From the NCBI GenBank assembly GCA_964512645.1, contig CAZEJS010000006.1, positions 36,027-100,026 on the forward strand: DNA of 64,000 nucleotides. The letters run 5' to 3'. A model generated the notes under the pieces. That model saw nothing but the letters and a program-made list of their open reading frames with translations, searched no databases and was not told the DNA's origin. Shown piece after piece: positions 41,945 through 51,091 of the stretch (its first letter is position 1; each line of letters starts with the position of its first letter). The stretch comes from CAZEJS01 sp964512645. Its GTDB lineage: Bacteria > Actinomycetota > Geothermincolia > Fen-727 > Anoxymicrobiaceae. The position numbers and the translations under genes are program-made.

Positions 41945-42151
41945 ATGTTCGGACTGGGTCCCGCGGAGGTCCTCATAATCATAGTGGTCGCCCTGGTGGT
42001 CTTCGGGCCGTCCAGGCTTCCCAGGATCGGCAGGATGCTGGGGGAGACCGTGGGCAACTACAGGAGCTTCAAGAAGAGCACCGGCGAGATCGGGAGCTCG
42101 ATGCAGAAGGACCTGGAGAACATCGTGCTGGGGCCTCCCGACGGGCAGTAA
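41945..42151 (+). CDS. tatA: Sec-independent translocase TatA/E-type subunit
   Basis: 68 residues: MFGLGPAEVLIIIVVALVVF then GPSRLPRIGRMLGETVGNYR, the TM plus FGP hinge plus amphipathic helix of TatA. The protein oligomerises in the membrane to pass folded twin-arginine precursors. Neither tatC nor tatB is adjacent. The ATG at 41945 follows GGAGAGGTGCGG. The tail is short for TatA, compatible with TatA/E. Confidence 0.9.
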   Translation: MFGLGPAEVLIIIVVALVVFGPSRLPRIGRMLGETVGNYRSFKKSTGEIGSSMQKDLENIVLGPPDGQ

Positions 42152-42225
42152 GGCCGCCCGTTACGAGGGGTCGCCCGTCCGGTCACGGACGCCCCGGCAC
42201 CGAAGGCGCTCGAGCCGCCGGCCTG

Positions 42226-43662
42226 TTATCTTGCCCGGGACATCGCCGCGATGGCGGTGCACGCCGATTCAACGTCCTGGAACACCATCGGGCTGTTGCC
42301 TCCGCCGAGGGTCCCCTGCTCCATGCTGCCGACGCGGTCGAAGTTCGAGGCCAGGAACAGCGGTACGCCCCGCTCGGCCGCCAGAGCGTATAGGTCAACC
42401 ATGTAGCCCGCGAGCTGCCCGGTCATCATGTCCCATATCGTCGCCAGGTCCATGCCGTGGAGCTCCGAGCCCTCGACCTGGATGCCCCTGGTCCTCTGCG
42501 ATTCGATGAAGATGAACAGCACCGAGTCGACCTCGCCGCTGGTTATGAGCAGTTCGATAATCGGCTTGACAATCCGCAGGTCCAGGCCCGCTACCAGGTC
42601 CACGGGGTTGCCCGGGACCCAGTACTCCGGCATAAGGGCACCGATCTTCCCCAGGGTCTTCCCCGACAGCCGAGGCACCTCCAGCCCGGCTTCGGTACAG
42701 GCGTCGGAGGCGATCACGCCCAGGCCGCCGCCGCCGGTCACGATGCCGACCCTCCCTCCCCGAGGGACGGGCCTGTTGACGAAAGACGCGGCGATTGTGC
42801 CGGCTTCGCGGATGGTGCGCGCCTGAACGAGGTCCGCCTGGCGGCATACCGAGTCGAACACCGCGGAGCTGACGGCGAGCGCCCCGGTGTGCGAAGCGGC
42901 GGCCCTTGTGCCCGCGGCGCTCCGGCCGCCCTTGAGGATCACCACGGGCTTGCGGGCGGAGGCTTCCCTGGTGAGCTCCAGGAAACGCCCCCCGTCGTCA
43001 ACGCCCTCGATGTACGCCGCTATCACGTCCGTCGCGGGGTCGCGTGACAGGTAATCGATGTAATCCTCGGTCGCGAGCTGTGCCTCGTTGCCGCTGGAAA
43101 CGCCCTTGGAGACGCCGAAGCCCGCGTCGAGGATTTCCCCTATGAGCATGTTGAGTATGTTGCCGCTCTGGCAGATGACTCCCACGCTTCCCGCCGGGGG
43201 GTAGAAGAGGGGCATCCAGGGGTAGAGCCGGCTCTCCGGGCAGCACAGGCCCTGGCCGTTCGGTCCGCAGAGCACCATGCCCGCGCGCCGGGCCCTCCTG
43301 ACCAGTTCCTCCTCCAGGCCCGCTCCCCGGGCGCCCAGCTCGGCGAAGCCGGCGCTGATGACCAGGCCCGCTCTGACCCCCTTTGCGGCGCAGTCTTCTA
43401 TCCCTTCGAGCACCGCGGGCGCCGGCACGGTGAAGACCGCCAGGTCCACTTCGCCGGGAATCTCCCTCACCGACGGGTAGCAGGTCCGGCCGAGGATCTC
43501 CTCGTGTCCGGGGTTAACCGGGTAGATGTCGCCCTGGTATCCTCCGGCGATGAGGTTGTTGTAGCAGATGAACCCCCACTTCACCTTGGCGCTGGTCGCT
43601 CCCACGAAAGCGACCGACCGCGGCTTGAAGAGGTAGTCGAGTTGTTCCTGGTATCCGGCCAA
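42226..43662 (-). CDS. CoA-binding / ADP-forming acyl-CoA synthetase alpha-type protein
   Basis: 478 residues resembling the alpha part of NDP-forming acetyl-CoA ligase or Pat-like proteins. A CoA-binding Rossmann domain (FKPRSVAFVGATSAKVKWGF, ~14-140) and two succinyl-CoA-ligase-like domains follow, with the phospho-His at position 258 (ASHTGALA). The ATP-grasp beta domain is absent and not encoded next door, so a partner must come from elsewhere or the protein has another job. Start is TTG 43662 with AAAGGA 8 bases upstream; no in-frame ATG is close. Confidence 0.78.
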   Translation of the reverse strand: MAGYQEQLDYLFKPRSVAFVGATSAKVKWGFICYNNLIAGGYQGDIYPVNPGHEEILGRTCYPSVREIPGEVDLAVFTVPAPAVLEGIEDCAAKGVRAGLVISAGFAELGARGAGLEEELVRRARRAGMVLCGPNGQGLCCPESRLYPWMPLFYPPAGSVGVICQSGNILNMLIGEILDAGFGVSKGVSSGNEAQLATEDYIDYLSRDPATDVIAAYIEGVDDGGRFLELTREASARKPVVILKGGRSAAGTRAAASHTGALAVSSAVFDSVCRQADLVQARTIREAGTIAASFVNRPVPRGGRVGIVTGGGGLGVIASDACTEAGLEVPRLSGKTLGKIGALMPEYWVPGNPVDLVAGLDLRIVKPIIELLITSGEVDSVLFIFIESQRTRGIQVEGSELHGMDLATIWDMMTGQLAGYMVDLYALAAERGVPLFLASNFDRVGSMEQGTLGGGNSPMVFQDVESACTAIAAMSRAR

Positions 43663-43776
43663 TCCTCCATCCTTTCAGCCCGACAACGGGATCGGCGCGA
43701 ACGGCCGGCGCGCGCGGTCACGCCCGCGGCCGGGGCCGCCGTAGAAGAAGCGGGACAGGGATCGCGGCCGGTTTTC

Positions 43777-44043
43777 TCAGTCCTCGGGGTAGTGGCGCCG
43801 TAGCGCCCTCTTCGTTGGTTTCTTGAATAGCGCGCGCAGCGAGCACCATCCCAGCAGCCCTCCGACCACCACGAGGTAAGCGCCGAACGCAGCCAGCGGG
43901 GCCGCCTTCTCCGGGTCGTCCTTCATCCTGGTCGCCGCGAATATCATCGCGGCACCGGCAGCCAGCCGGTTGAGCCTTCCGAGGCCGCCGACGTTCTTCC
44001 AGAGGAACTTCCAGCGCTTCTTCTCTTTTTTCTTCTTCGCCAT
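43777..44043 (-). CDS. small DUF2892-like membrane protein
   Basis: 88 residues starting MAKKKKEKKRWKFLWKNVGG; after a basic N-terminus the motif NVGGLGRLNRLAAGAAMIFA resembles the opening of DUF2892 (NVGxxDRxxRxxxG). Two hydrophobic helices follow, the second ending LGWCSL. ATG 44043 is preferred over upstream GTG/ATG starts because of GGGGGTGAG. Function unknown. Confidence 0.65.
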   Translation of the reverse strand: MAKKKKEKKRWKFLWKNVGGLGRLNRLAAGAAMIFAATRMKDDPEKAAPLAAFGAYLVVVGGLLGWCSLRALFKKPTKRALRRHYPED

Positions 44044-44188
44044 CAGCTCACCCCCGCGATCGACTGCTTGAACACATTCTACACGATGGCGCCGGCGTTC
44101 GCCTTCCGCTCTTCTTTTCACCGCGGCGGCGCCGGGGGCGGAAACACGAGGAAAAGCGGCAGGAGAAGCGGAAAGCGGACGACGCCTC

Positions 44189-45367
44189 TTACAGGCGCAC
44201 GGTTATGTCGGAGAGGGGATAGGACATGCAGGGATGGATGTAGCCCCAGGCGAGGTCCGCCTTCCTGGCCGCGACGGTGTCGGGCATGAAGACGCTGCCG
44301 TCAAGGAGCGCCGCCCTGCAGACGCCGCATTCGCCCGACCGGCAGAGGTTGTCCAGGGTTATGCCGCCGCGTTCCAGGGAGTTGAGCAGGGGCTCGCCGG
44401 CGGCGGCGTCGATGCGCCCGCGGGTGTCGGCTACTGTGACGGTGAATACCTCCGACGGTTTTACCGCCTTCGGCCACCCCTCCACCAGGGTGATGTCCGG
44501 GGGCGGGCCAGACGCTTCCTTCCTGATGCGGCGCGCCGGGACCCCCAGGGCCTCCAGGGCGTCGGAGCACAGGCCGTACATCGCGTGGGGGCCGCACATG
44601 AAGAACGTCTTTCCGTCGATACCGCCGACCCGCCCCCCGATCATCTCCTCGTCCAGCAGCCCGCAGAGCCCCGGGTACTCCTCCGGGGGCTCGCTGACCA
44701 CCAGGTTCGCCCGGAAGTTCTTCTCCGAGCAGGCGGTCTGCGCCAGCTCGTCCCAGAAGATCGCGTCGTCGGGCCTCCTGCTGCCGTAGATGAGCTGGAT
44801 GCGAACGTCGGACTTGAGGTCCACGGCGTTGCGGATCATGCTCATGAAAGGGGTTATCCCGCTGCCGCCCGCGAGGAACACCAGGTCATCGGTATCGACG
44901 AGCGGCTCGTGGTAGAAATAACCGCCGGGACCGGATATCTCCAACACGTCCCCCTCGCGCTCCCCGCTGGCCAGGTACTTAGAGACGAAGCCGTCGGGCA
45001 TCCGGCGCACCGTTATGTCGATATGCCCCAGCCTGGTCGGCGGCGAGGATATGCTGTAAGCCCGGCTCGTGGACACCCCATCAACCGAGAGGAATACGGT
45101 TACGAACTGGCCGGCCCTGAACGGGAAGATCGGTTCGTCACCCGCGGGGACGAGCCGCAGGGTGCTGGTGGAAGGAGTCTCCTCGATGATTTCCGCCACC
45201 GTCACCCTGACCCGGCGCGGGTGGAGCGCGTCGACGCTGCGCCTTACCAGTCCCGGATCGATGTCCCGCTCGTCCGCCAGCGATCTCGCGTACGCCTTCC
45301 GCGCGACGACCAGGCCGATGGAGGCCACGTCGAACGCCACGCTGCCTATGTCCCTGAGCCTCGCCAC
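44189..45367 (-). CDS. flavin reductase with C-terminal [2Fe-2S] ferredoxin domain
   Basis: 392 residues of the ferredoxin-NADP-reductase superfamily. FAD site RAYSISS (102-108), NAD(P) site FLAGGSGITPFMSM, conserved FFMCGPHAMY, and C-terminal plant-type ferredoxin with Cys342, Cys347, Cys350 (CRSGECGVC) and Cys380 (HPCMS). Such proteins pass electrons from NAD(P)H to an oxygenase, desaturase or reductase. The N-terminal ~50 residues are extra. GTG start 45367. The CrtI-like gene ends 13 bases upstream, so they may work together, but no oxygenase is visible. Confidence 0.87.
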   Translation of the reverse strand: MARLRDIGSVAFDVASIGLVVARKAYARSLADERDIDPGLVRRSVDALHPRRVRVTVAEIIEETPSTSTLRLVPAGDEPIFPFRAGQFVTVFLSVDGVSTSRAYSISSPPTRLGHIDITVRRMPDGFVSKYLASGEREGDVLEISGPGGYFYHEPLVDTDDLVFLAGGSGITPFMSMIRNAVDLKSDVRIQLIYGSRRPDDAIFWDELAQTACSEKNFRANLVVSEPPEEYPGLCGLLDEEMIGGRVGGIDGKTFFMCGPHAMYGLCSDALEALGVPARRIRKEASGPPPDITLVEGWPKAVKPSEVFTVTVADTRGRIDAAAGEPLLNSLERGGITLDNLCRSGECGVCRAALLDGSVFMPDTVAARKADLAWGYIHPCMSYPLSDITVRL

Positions 45368-45380
45368 GATATCCTCGCTT

Positions 45381-46919
45381 TCACCCCATCGCGGGCACGG
45401 CCCTGGCCAGGCCCCTGACGCCTCTGCGGTCTTTCATGACCTCCCCGCAGGCGAGGAGGCCCGACTGGATGCAGGTCTCGAACCCGCCGCCCATCCGCAC
45501 CCAGGCCCCCGCGAAGTAAAGCCTCTCCAGCGGCCCCCGGTTGGGGAGGCGAAGCATCGGGCTGCCGGCAAGGTCGTAGTCGAACCCGAGTATGCTGCCG
45601 TTGGGGTTCCCGCTGTAGCGCATGTTGGTGACCGGGGTGGAGACCTCCGCAACTTCGATATGCCCGGACAGGCCCGGGAAGCGCTTCTCCGTCTCCTCGA
45701 TCATCTCCCGCGCCAGGCGCTCCTTCGTCTCGACATAACGCCCCGGAGGTATTCTTGTCCAGGGGGTGCCGTCGAGCACCGACGTGAGCACCATCACCGA
45801 GCTTCCAGGCGGCGAGAACTCCGGGTCCGCGTGGTTGTAGTTCGTGAGGACCCAGTATTTCTGCCTGCCGGTGGTGAACATCGTGCGGTACTGCTCGTCG
45901 GTATCGTAACCGTCGTGCATGAAGTACTCGTGGCCGGATACGCCCAGCTCCTCCGCCGTGCAGTCCAGGCCCATGTAAACGTTGAAGGTCGAGAGGGCCA
46001 CGTGCCCTTCGGCCAGCGCCTTGAGGTACGAAGCGGGGACGTTCTCCTTGCCGAGAAGGTCGTAGCAGGCGGTGATGGGGTTGGCGTTGCTGACCACGTA
46101 GTCCGCGCGGCGCTTCTCACCGTCATCGGTGACGACGCCGGTGACCCTGCCGCCGGAGCAGGTGATCCGACTGACCCCGTTGCGCAGGTGGACCCTGCCT
46201 CCGTGCTCTTCAATGGCCTCCACGAAGGCGTTGCTCAAAGCCTGGGAGGTGCCCTTGATGTGGTACGGCCCGTGTTCGATGTAGGAAGCGTTGGCGACCG
46301 CGAACAGCAGCCAGGAGAGCCTTGACGGCGGCAGCCCGTAGTAACCCCAGATGTCGCAGAAGAGCGCCTTGAGCCTGGGGTCCTCGAGCTCGCGGTCGAG
46401 GACCTGCGAGGTCGTCAGCCCGAGCGAGCGCACCAGGTGGGCGCTCCTGGCCGGGAGCTTCAGCAAGTCGAAGGCGCCCATTTCCGCCGAGAGCGAGCCG
46501 AGCTCGTGGAAGATGTTCCTCATCAGCCGGAGCAGGCGCCTGATGCCTTTGCGCTCCCGGGGGAACTCCGACGCGTAAGCCTCTTCGGCCGCCTCCCAGC
46601 CGTGGGGAACGGTCACGGTGAAATCGGGGAATATCGAGGTGTAGAAATCGTCGATGGGCAGGAACTCCACCCTGTCGGCCACGCCGCACCCGTCGAGGAC
46701 CCTGTAGCACCCTCCCCTCCTGTCCGGGGGGCCCACGCCGGACAGCTCGTGGAGCGAGGCCTCGAACTCGAAGCGCCCGCGCACGAAGCTGCAGGCGTAT
46801 CCACCCGGGTGGGGGTTGCGCTCGAACAGGTCGACCTCGAAACCGTTCCTGGAGAGGTACGCCGCGGCGGAGAGACCGCCGAGCCCGGCACCGATGACCA
46901 CCACGCGTTCAGATTTCAC
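45381..46919 (-). CDS. phytoene-desaturase (CrtI)-like FAD oxidoreductase
   Basis: 512 residues. N-terminal VVVIGAGLGGLSAAAYLSRN and FERNPHPGGYACSFVRGRFE; C-terminal RLYFAGAWVRMGGGFETCIQ-SGLLACGEVM is the CrtI/CrtN family end. GTG 46919 has AGGGGGC upstream. No other carotenoid genes are present, so the substrate may be a different polyunsaturated lipid or quinone. It lies between the E1-beta gene and the flavoreductase on the same strand. Confidence 0.83.
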   Translation of the reverse strand: MKSERVVVIGAGLGGLSAAAYLSRNGFEVDLFERNPHPGGYACSFVRGRFEFEASLHELSGVGPPDRRGGCYRVLDGCGVADRVEFLPIDDFYTSIFPDFTVTVPHGWEAAEEAYASEFPRERKGIRRLLRLMRNIFHELGSLSAEMGAFDLLKLPARSAHLVRSLGLTTSQVLDRELEDPRLKALFCDIWGYYGLPPSRLSWLLFAVANASYIEHGPYHIKGTSQALSNAFVEAIEEHGGRVHLRNGVSRITCSGGRVTGVVTDDGEKRRADYVVSNANPITACYDLLGKENVPASYLKALAEGHVALSTFNVYMGLDCTAEELGVSGHEYFMHDGYDTDEQYRTMFTTGRQKYWVLTNYNHADPEFSPPGSSVMVLTSVLDGTPWTRIPPGRYVETKERLAREMIEETEKRFPGLSGHIEVAEVSTPVTNMRYSGNPNGSILGFDYDLAGSPMLRLPNRGPLERLYFAGAWVRMGGGFETCIQSGLLACGEVMKDRRGVRGLARAVPAMG

Positions 46920-47041
46920 GAGCGCCCCCTGTAGCTTCGCCCAAATCTACAGCAAAGAGAAACGGGCGGTCAATCCGGCGGGCCCCGGGGGAAAGCCGCC
47001 GACGGAAGCCCCGCGCACCGGCTCCGCAGTGCGCGCCGCCC

Positions 47042-48052
47042 TCAGCGCGCGAGCCCCCGGGCGGCTTCGACAATGCGTTCGACGTTGGGAAGGGCGCGGG
47101 CCTCCATGTCCGGCGCGTAGGGGATGGCGCCCTCGGTGGCCACCCGGGCGAAGCGGGTTTCGACGCCGGCCTCGGCGATGACCGCCGCGAGCTCCCCGGA
47201 GAGCCCGAACCCCAGGTAATCCTCGTCCACCACCAGGACCCGCCCGGTGGCTCCGGCGCCCTCGACGACGGCCTTCACGTCCAGCGGGGAGACCGATCTC
47301 AGGTCTATCACCTTGGGCCTGATCCCATCGAGGGCCAGAACCTTCGCGGCCTCCAGCGCGCGGTGGACGCTGACCCCCAGGGTTAAGACGGTCAGGTCGC
47401 CCCCCTCGAGGGCCACGCGGGCGGTCCCCAGGGGAACGGACTCCAGGGGCAGATCGACCTCGCCGCGCGCCCCCGAGGCGGGGACCTCGATCGGCAGGCA
47501 GCCGCGGCCGCCCGTCCCCAGGTAATCCAGCCAGTAATCGGATAGGAGCTTGTGCTCCAGGTACACCACGGGCCCGCTCGAGTCTATTGCCGAGAGCATC
47601 AGGCCCGCGGCGTCCGACGGGTTCGAAGGCACCACCACCGAGAGGCCCGGCACGCCGGCGAGCAGGCCCCACAGGCACTGCTCGTGCTGTCCGCCGTCGC
47701 CGTAGCCGCCCCCGCAGGCGCACCTCACCACCATCGGGGCGTCCCACCCGCCGCCGGAGAAGTCTGCGACCCTGGCCGCATGGTTCAGGAGCGCGTCGAA
47801 GCACACGCCCAGGAAGTCGACTAGCATCACCTCGACCACCGGCCTGAGGCCGGCCATGGCGGCCCCGACGGCCGCGCCCAGGAAACCCGATTCGCTGATG
47901 GGGGTGTTCATGACCCTGGAAGGCCCGAACCGCACGAACTGGTTGCGCCGCAGGAGTTCCACGTCCTCCCCGAACACCACGACGCGGCCGTCCGCGGCCA
48001 TCGCGGTTTCGAGCGCGCGCTCTATCGCGCCGGCGAACGTCATCTCAGGCAC
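47042..48052 (-). CDS. 2-oxoacid dehydrogenase E1 component, beta subunit
   Basis: 336 residues. Transketolase-type pyrimidine domain with FGEDVELL, NTPISESGFLGAAVGAAMAG and RCACGGGYGDGGQHEQCLWG, plus the C-terminal transketolase domain (GRVLVVDEDYLGFGLSGELA). It pairs with the alpha subunit encoded directly upstream; start GTG 48052 overlaps that stop by 8 bases. Together they would decarboxylate a 2-oxoacid or acetoin with thiamine diphosphate. Lipoyl E2 and E3 genes are missing here. Confidence 0.9.
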   Translation of the reverse strand: MPEMTFAGAIERALETAMAADGRVVVFGEDVELLRRNQFVRFGPSRVMNTPISESGFLGAAVGAAMAGLRPVVEVMLVDFLGVCFDALLNHAARVADFSGGGWDAPMVVRCACGGGYGDGGQHEQCLWGLLAGVPGLSVVVPSNPSDAAGLMLSAIDSSGPVVYLEHKLLSDYWLDYLGTGGRGCLPIEVPASGARGEVDLPLESVPLGTARVALEGGDLTVLTLGVSVHRALEAAKVLALDGIRPKVIDLRSVSPLDVKAVVEGAGATGRVLVVDEDYLGFGLSGELAAVIAEAGVETRFARVATEGAIPYAPDMEARALPNVERIVEAARGLAR

Positions 48053-49085
48053 GGGGCATCACCCCGCTCCTCTGCCCGGAGCGTTCCAGGGCGCGCACCA
48101 CCGCCTCCTCCACCTCGGCGCGGGCTTCCAGGGCGATCCTCTGGCGCTCCTCAACGCCGACGAGGCGGGCCGAGACCTTGAGCGGGTCGAGGTGGGGCAT
48201 GTAGGTATTCAGTCCTATCGCCGACAGCGACCTGGCGATGCGGCCCAGGGCGGTCGCCTTGTCTAACACCCCGCCGCCTTCGGAGAAAGCCGCGCGGGCC
48301 AGGGGCACCGATATCCGGCCGATCTCTCCGGCCGGGTCCTGGAAGACGCGCAACAGCGGGTCGCCGAGGAAGTGCCCTTCGAGGTGGGCGCAGCGGGCGT
48401 GGATGAAAGTCGGCCCCCCGCCGCGCCTTGCCCGCGCGAACGCCTCCCCGGCGCAGCGCCAGACCCGGTCCGCGCGCAGTCCGTCGGTCCGGCGGGCGCG
48501 GACGCCCAGGGAACGCGCCCTTTTCAGCAGGCAGCCGGAGGTGACCGTCCGGGAGCGGGTGGTGATGGCCCAGCCGTTGTCCTTGCATACCACCACCAGG
48601 GGCAGTTTCCAGGTCGACGCCAGGTTCAGCGCTTCGAAGACCATCCCCTGGTTCATGGCCCCTTCCCCCAGGAAGGCGACGGCCACGCTCCCCGGCCGGA
48701 GCTGCTTCGCCGCGAGCGCGAATCCCGCCCCGAGCGGCACCGAGCTGCCCACGATTCCCGAGGAGGCCGCGGAATGTTCCCTGGAGAACAGGTGCATGTG
48801 GCCCCCCATGCCCCGGCAGAGCCCCTCGGGCGAGCCCAGCATCTCCAGCAGCATCGACTCCATGTCCACACCCCGGGCGAGGAAGCCGGGGGTGGACCGG
48901 TGGTCGACGGTGAGGGCGTCGCCGTCGCGCGAATGCGCCAGGACGCCGGCGATCACAGCCTCCTCGCCGATGCCGAGATGCATCTCCCCGGAGATAAGCC
49001 CTCTCTTCCACAGCGAAGCCAGCGCTTCCTCGAAAGCGCGGATGCGGGCCATCTGGCGGTAGACCCGTTCGAGATCTTCCTTCAA
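48045..49085 (-). CDS. 2-oxoacid dehydrogenase E1 component, alpha subunit
   Basis: About 346 residues. Thiamine diphosphate-binding E1-alpha signatures: YRQMARIRAFEEALASLWKR, GMGGHMHLFS, IVGSSVPLGAGFALA, and the TPP/Mg loop GEGAMNQGMVFEALNLASTW followed by KDNGWAI. It is closest in look to acetoin/branched-chain type E1. Start TTG 49085 has GGAGG 6 bases upstream; GTG 49104-49106 is in frame but has no such site. First gene of the minus-strand cluster running to 44189. Confidence 0.9.
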   Translation of the reverse strand: MKEDLERVYRQMARIRAFEEALASLWKRGLISGEMHLGIGEEAVIAGVLAHSRDGDALTVDHRSTPGFLARGVDMESMLLEMLGSPEGLCRGMGGHMHLFSREHSAASSGIVGSSVPLGAGFALAAKQLRPGSVAVAFLGEGAMNQGMVFEALNLASTWKLPLVVVCKDNGWAITTRSRTVTSGCLLKRARSLGVRARRTDGLRADRVWRCAGEAFARARRGGGPTFIHARCAHLEGHFLGDPLLRVFQDPAGEIGRISVPLARAAFSEGGGVLDKATALGRIARSLSAIGLNTYMPHLDPLKVSARLVGVEERQRIALEARAEVEEAVVRALERSGQRSGVMPRA

Positions 49086-49240
49086 CGCAACCCTCCCCGG
49101 AAGCACCTGTCGGCTACTGGAATTATACGGCGCCTGCGGCGCCCCTCCTATGGCATGTTTCGAGGGGGCGGGGATATGATGGGCATTACCCCGCGCGCCC
49201 GGAAGGGCGGAGCGTCGCGGCGGGGCCGAATGGAGGAGAA

Positions 49241-50239
49241 TTGCCTCATAGCGTGATCAGAACGGCTTCCCTCACAAAGAAGTACGGCAGGGTCGTAGGG
49301 GTCAGCGGGCTCGACCTGGAGGTCGAAAGCGGCGAGGTCTTCGGGTTCCTCGGTCCTAACGGCGCGGGCAAGACCACGGCGATACGCCTGCTGATGGGGA
49401 TGCTCCGCCCGACCGCCGGGCGCGCCGAGGTGTTCGGGCTCGACACCTGGAGGCAGAGCGTGGCGGTGAGAGAGAAGGTGGGCTACCTGCCCGGGGACGC
49501 CGCGCTGTACGACAGGATGACCGGCGAGCAGCACGTCAGGTTCGTAGCCTCGTTCAGCGCCGCCCGCGGGGTGGAGGACAACGGCAGAGCCCTGGCGGAG
49601 CGACTCGAGCTGGACCTTGGCCGCAAGGTCGGAGACTGCTCGAAAGGGATGAGGCAGAAGCTGGCTATCGTCCTTGCGGTCATGAAGATGCCTCCGCTGC
49701 TCATCATGGACGAACCCACCAACGCCCTGGACCCTCGCGCGCAGAAGCTCCTTTACGACATCCTCAACGAGCTGCGGGGCGAACAGACCACGGTGCTTTT
49801 CTCGTCCCACAACCTGCCCGAGGTCGAGCGCATCGCCGACCGGGTGGGGATCCTGCGTTCGGGGAACCTTGCGGGAACAAAGAGGATAGAGGACCTGCGG
49901 GAGATGAGGTTGAGGAACGTCGAGGTGATCTTCGAAGGGGGAGTGCCCGGCGGCATCGGGCTCGAGTCCATCCCCGGCGTCAGCGATGTCACGCGGCTCG
50001 GCAACCGGATATCGCTGAAGCTCAAAGGTGACATCAACCCGCTGCTGAAAGCCGTGGCCCGCTACGACGTCGCGGACTTCAGCGTCGCCCACGCGAGCCT
50101 GGCGGACGCGTTTCTCGAGTTCTACGCCCCCGGGTCCGCAGGGGCGCCGGGGGAGGAGCCTGCCGGGTCCGCCGGAAGTGGCGGGGAGGACGCCCCCGCC
50201 GGACACGCCGGAGACGGCGCGGGGGGCGGGGGGCCTTGA
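49241..50239 (+). CDS. ABC-2 type transporter, ATP-binding subunit
   Basis: 332 residues; TTG 49241 with GGAGG upstream. Walker A LGPNGAGKTT, Q-loop YLPGDAALYDRMTG, signature DCSKGMRQKL (Ser-Lys-Gly in place of SGG, common in DrrA-like proteins), Walker B LLIMDEPTNALDP, and switch FSSHNLPEVERIADRVG. The C-terminal tail past ~300 is a Gly/Ala/Glu-rich linker. The permease start overlaps the stop (TTGA), so the two are coupled. Substrate is unknown; drug or lipid export is likely by family. Confidence 0.9.
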   Translation: MPHSVIRTASLTKKYGRVVGVSGLDLEVESGEVFGFLGPNGAGKTTAIRLLMGMLRPTAGRAEVFGLDTWRQSVAVREKVGYLPGDAALYDRMTGEQHVRFVASFSAARGVEDNGRALAERLELDLGRKVGDCSKGMRQKLAIVLAVMKMPPLLIMDEPTNALDPRAQKLLYDILNELRGEQTTVLFSSHNLPEVERIADRVGILRSGNLAGTKRIEDLREMRLRNVEVIFEGGVPGGIGLESIPGVSDVTRLGNRISLKLKGDINPLLKAVARYDVADFSVAHASLADAFLEFYAPGSAGAPGEEPAGSAGSGGEDAPAGHAGDGAGGGGP

Positions 50240-51045
50240 ACAGGAACGTCTTCGACAAGACGGTCCTCGAGCGCTGGCGTCCCACCTTGGTGTACGTCGT
50301 CGGGCTGCTTGCCTACATGTTGATGCTGACGGCGGTGTATCCCACGTTCAGGAGGATGCTCGAAACCAAGGCGGAGCTGTTCAAGGATTATCCCAAGGCG
50401 CTGCTGCAGCTCTTCGGCGTCCAGAGCATCGACACCGCCTCCTTCAGCAACTACATCACGATCGAGCTCCTGGGGTTCATATGGGTCATCATAATCGCGG
50501 CGTACGTCATCGCTTTCGCGAGGCAGATGGTAGCGGGAGAGGTTAACGACGGGACCCTGGAGCTGCTGATGGCCCAGCCGGTGGCGCGGTGGAAGTTGCT
50601 CACCAGCGAGGGTCTGGCCCTCCTCGGAGGCATAGCCGTGCTGGTGGTATCCACGGTGTTCGGGATAATCGCTTACGGCGCGATCTTCGCCTCCGGCACA
50701 GGGCTGAACTACTCCGGGTGCGCGGCGTTCATCCCCGTGGGCATATCCCTCGCGGCCGCCGTGGCCGGGTACTCGGTCCTTTTCTCCGTGCTGTTCAACG
50801 ACCCCAGGCGGGCGGTCATGGCCTCGGTGGGACTCACGTTGTTCTTCTACCTGCTGCACTTCGCGGCTTCCTACTCGGGCGTGCTCGAGAAGGTCGACTG
50901 GTTCGGGATCTTTCACTACTACAACCCTCTGAAGGTGCTGGACAGCGGGCGGGTGCCGGTGAAGAGCGTGCTGGTGCTGCTCGCCTTCGCGGCCGTCGGG
51001 TTCGGCGCTTCCGTCTGGTTTTTCCAGCGCAAAGACCTCAAGTAG
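50236..51045 (+). CDS. ABC-2 type transporter permease
   Basis: 269 residues with six TM helices. TTG start overlaps the ATPase stop. LELLMAQPVARWKLLTSEGL is the ABC-2 coupling-helix motif (xxLLxxPVxRxxxLxSK), and FFYLLHFAASYSG and YYNPLKVLDSG are typical of the family (LinZ/NatB-like). It works as a homodimer with the ATPase encoded upstream. Confidence 0.88.
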   Translation: MNRNVFDKTVLERWRPTLVYVVGLLAYMLMLTAVYPTFRRMLETKAELFKDYPKALLQLFGVQSIDTASFSNYITIELLGFIWVIIIAAYVIAFARQMVAGEVNDGTLELLMAQPVARWKLLTSEGLALLGGIAVLVVSTVFGIIAYGAIFASGTGLNYSGCAAFIPVGISLAAAVAGYSVLFSVLFNDPRRAVMASVGLTLFFYLLHFAASYSGVLEKVDWFGIFHYYNPLKVLDSGRVPVKSVLVLLAFAAVGFGASVWFFQRKDLK

Positions 51046-51091
51046 GCGGCGCCATTGTAGAATGAGGTGCTCTTGTCCGCGAGGAGGTGCA

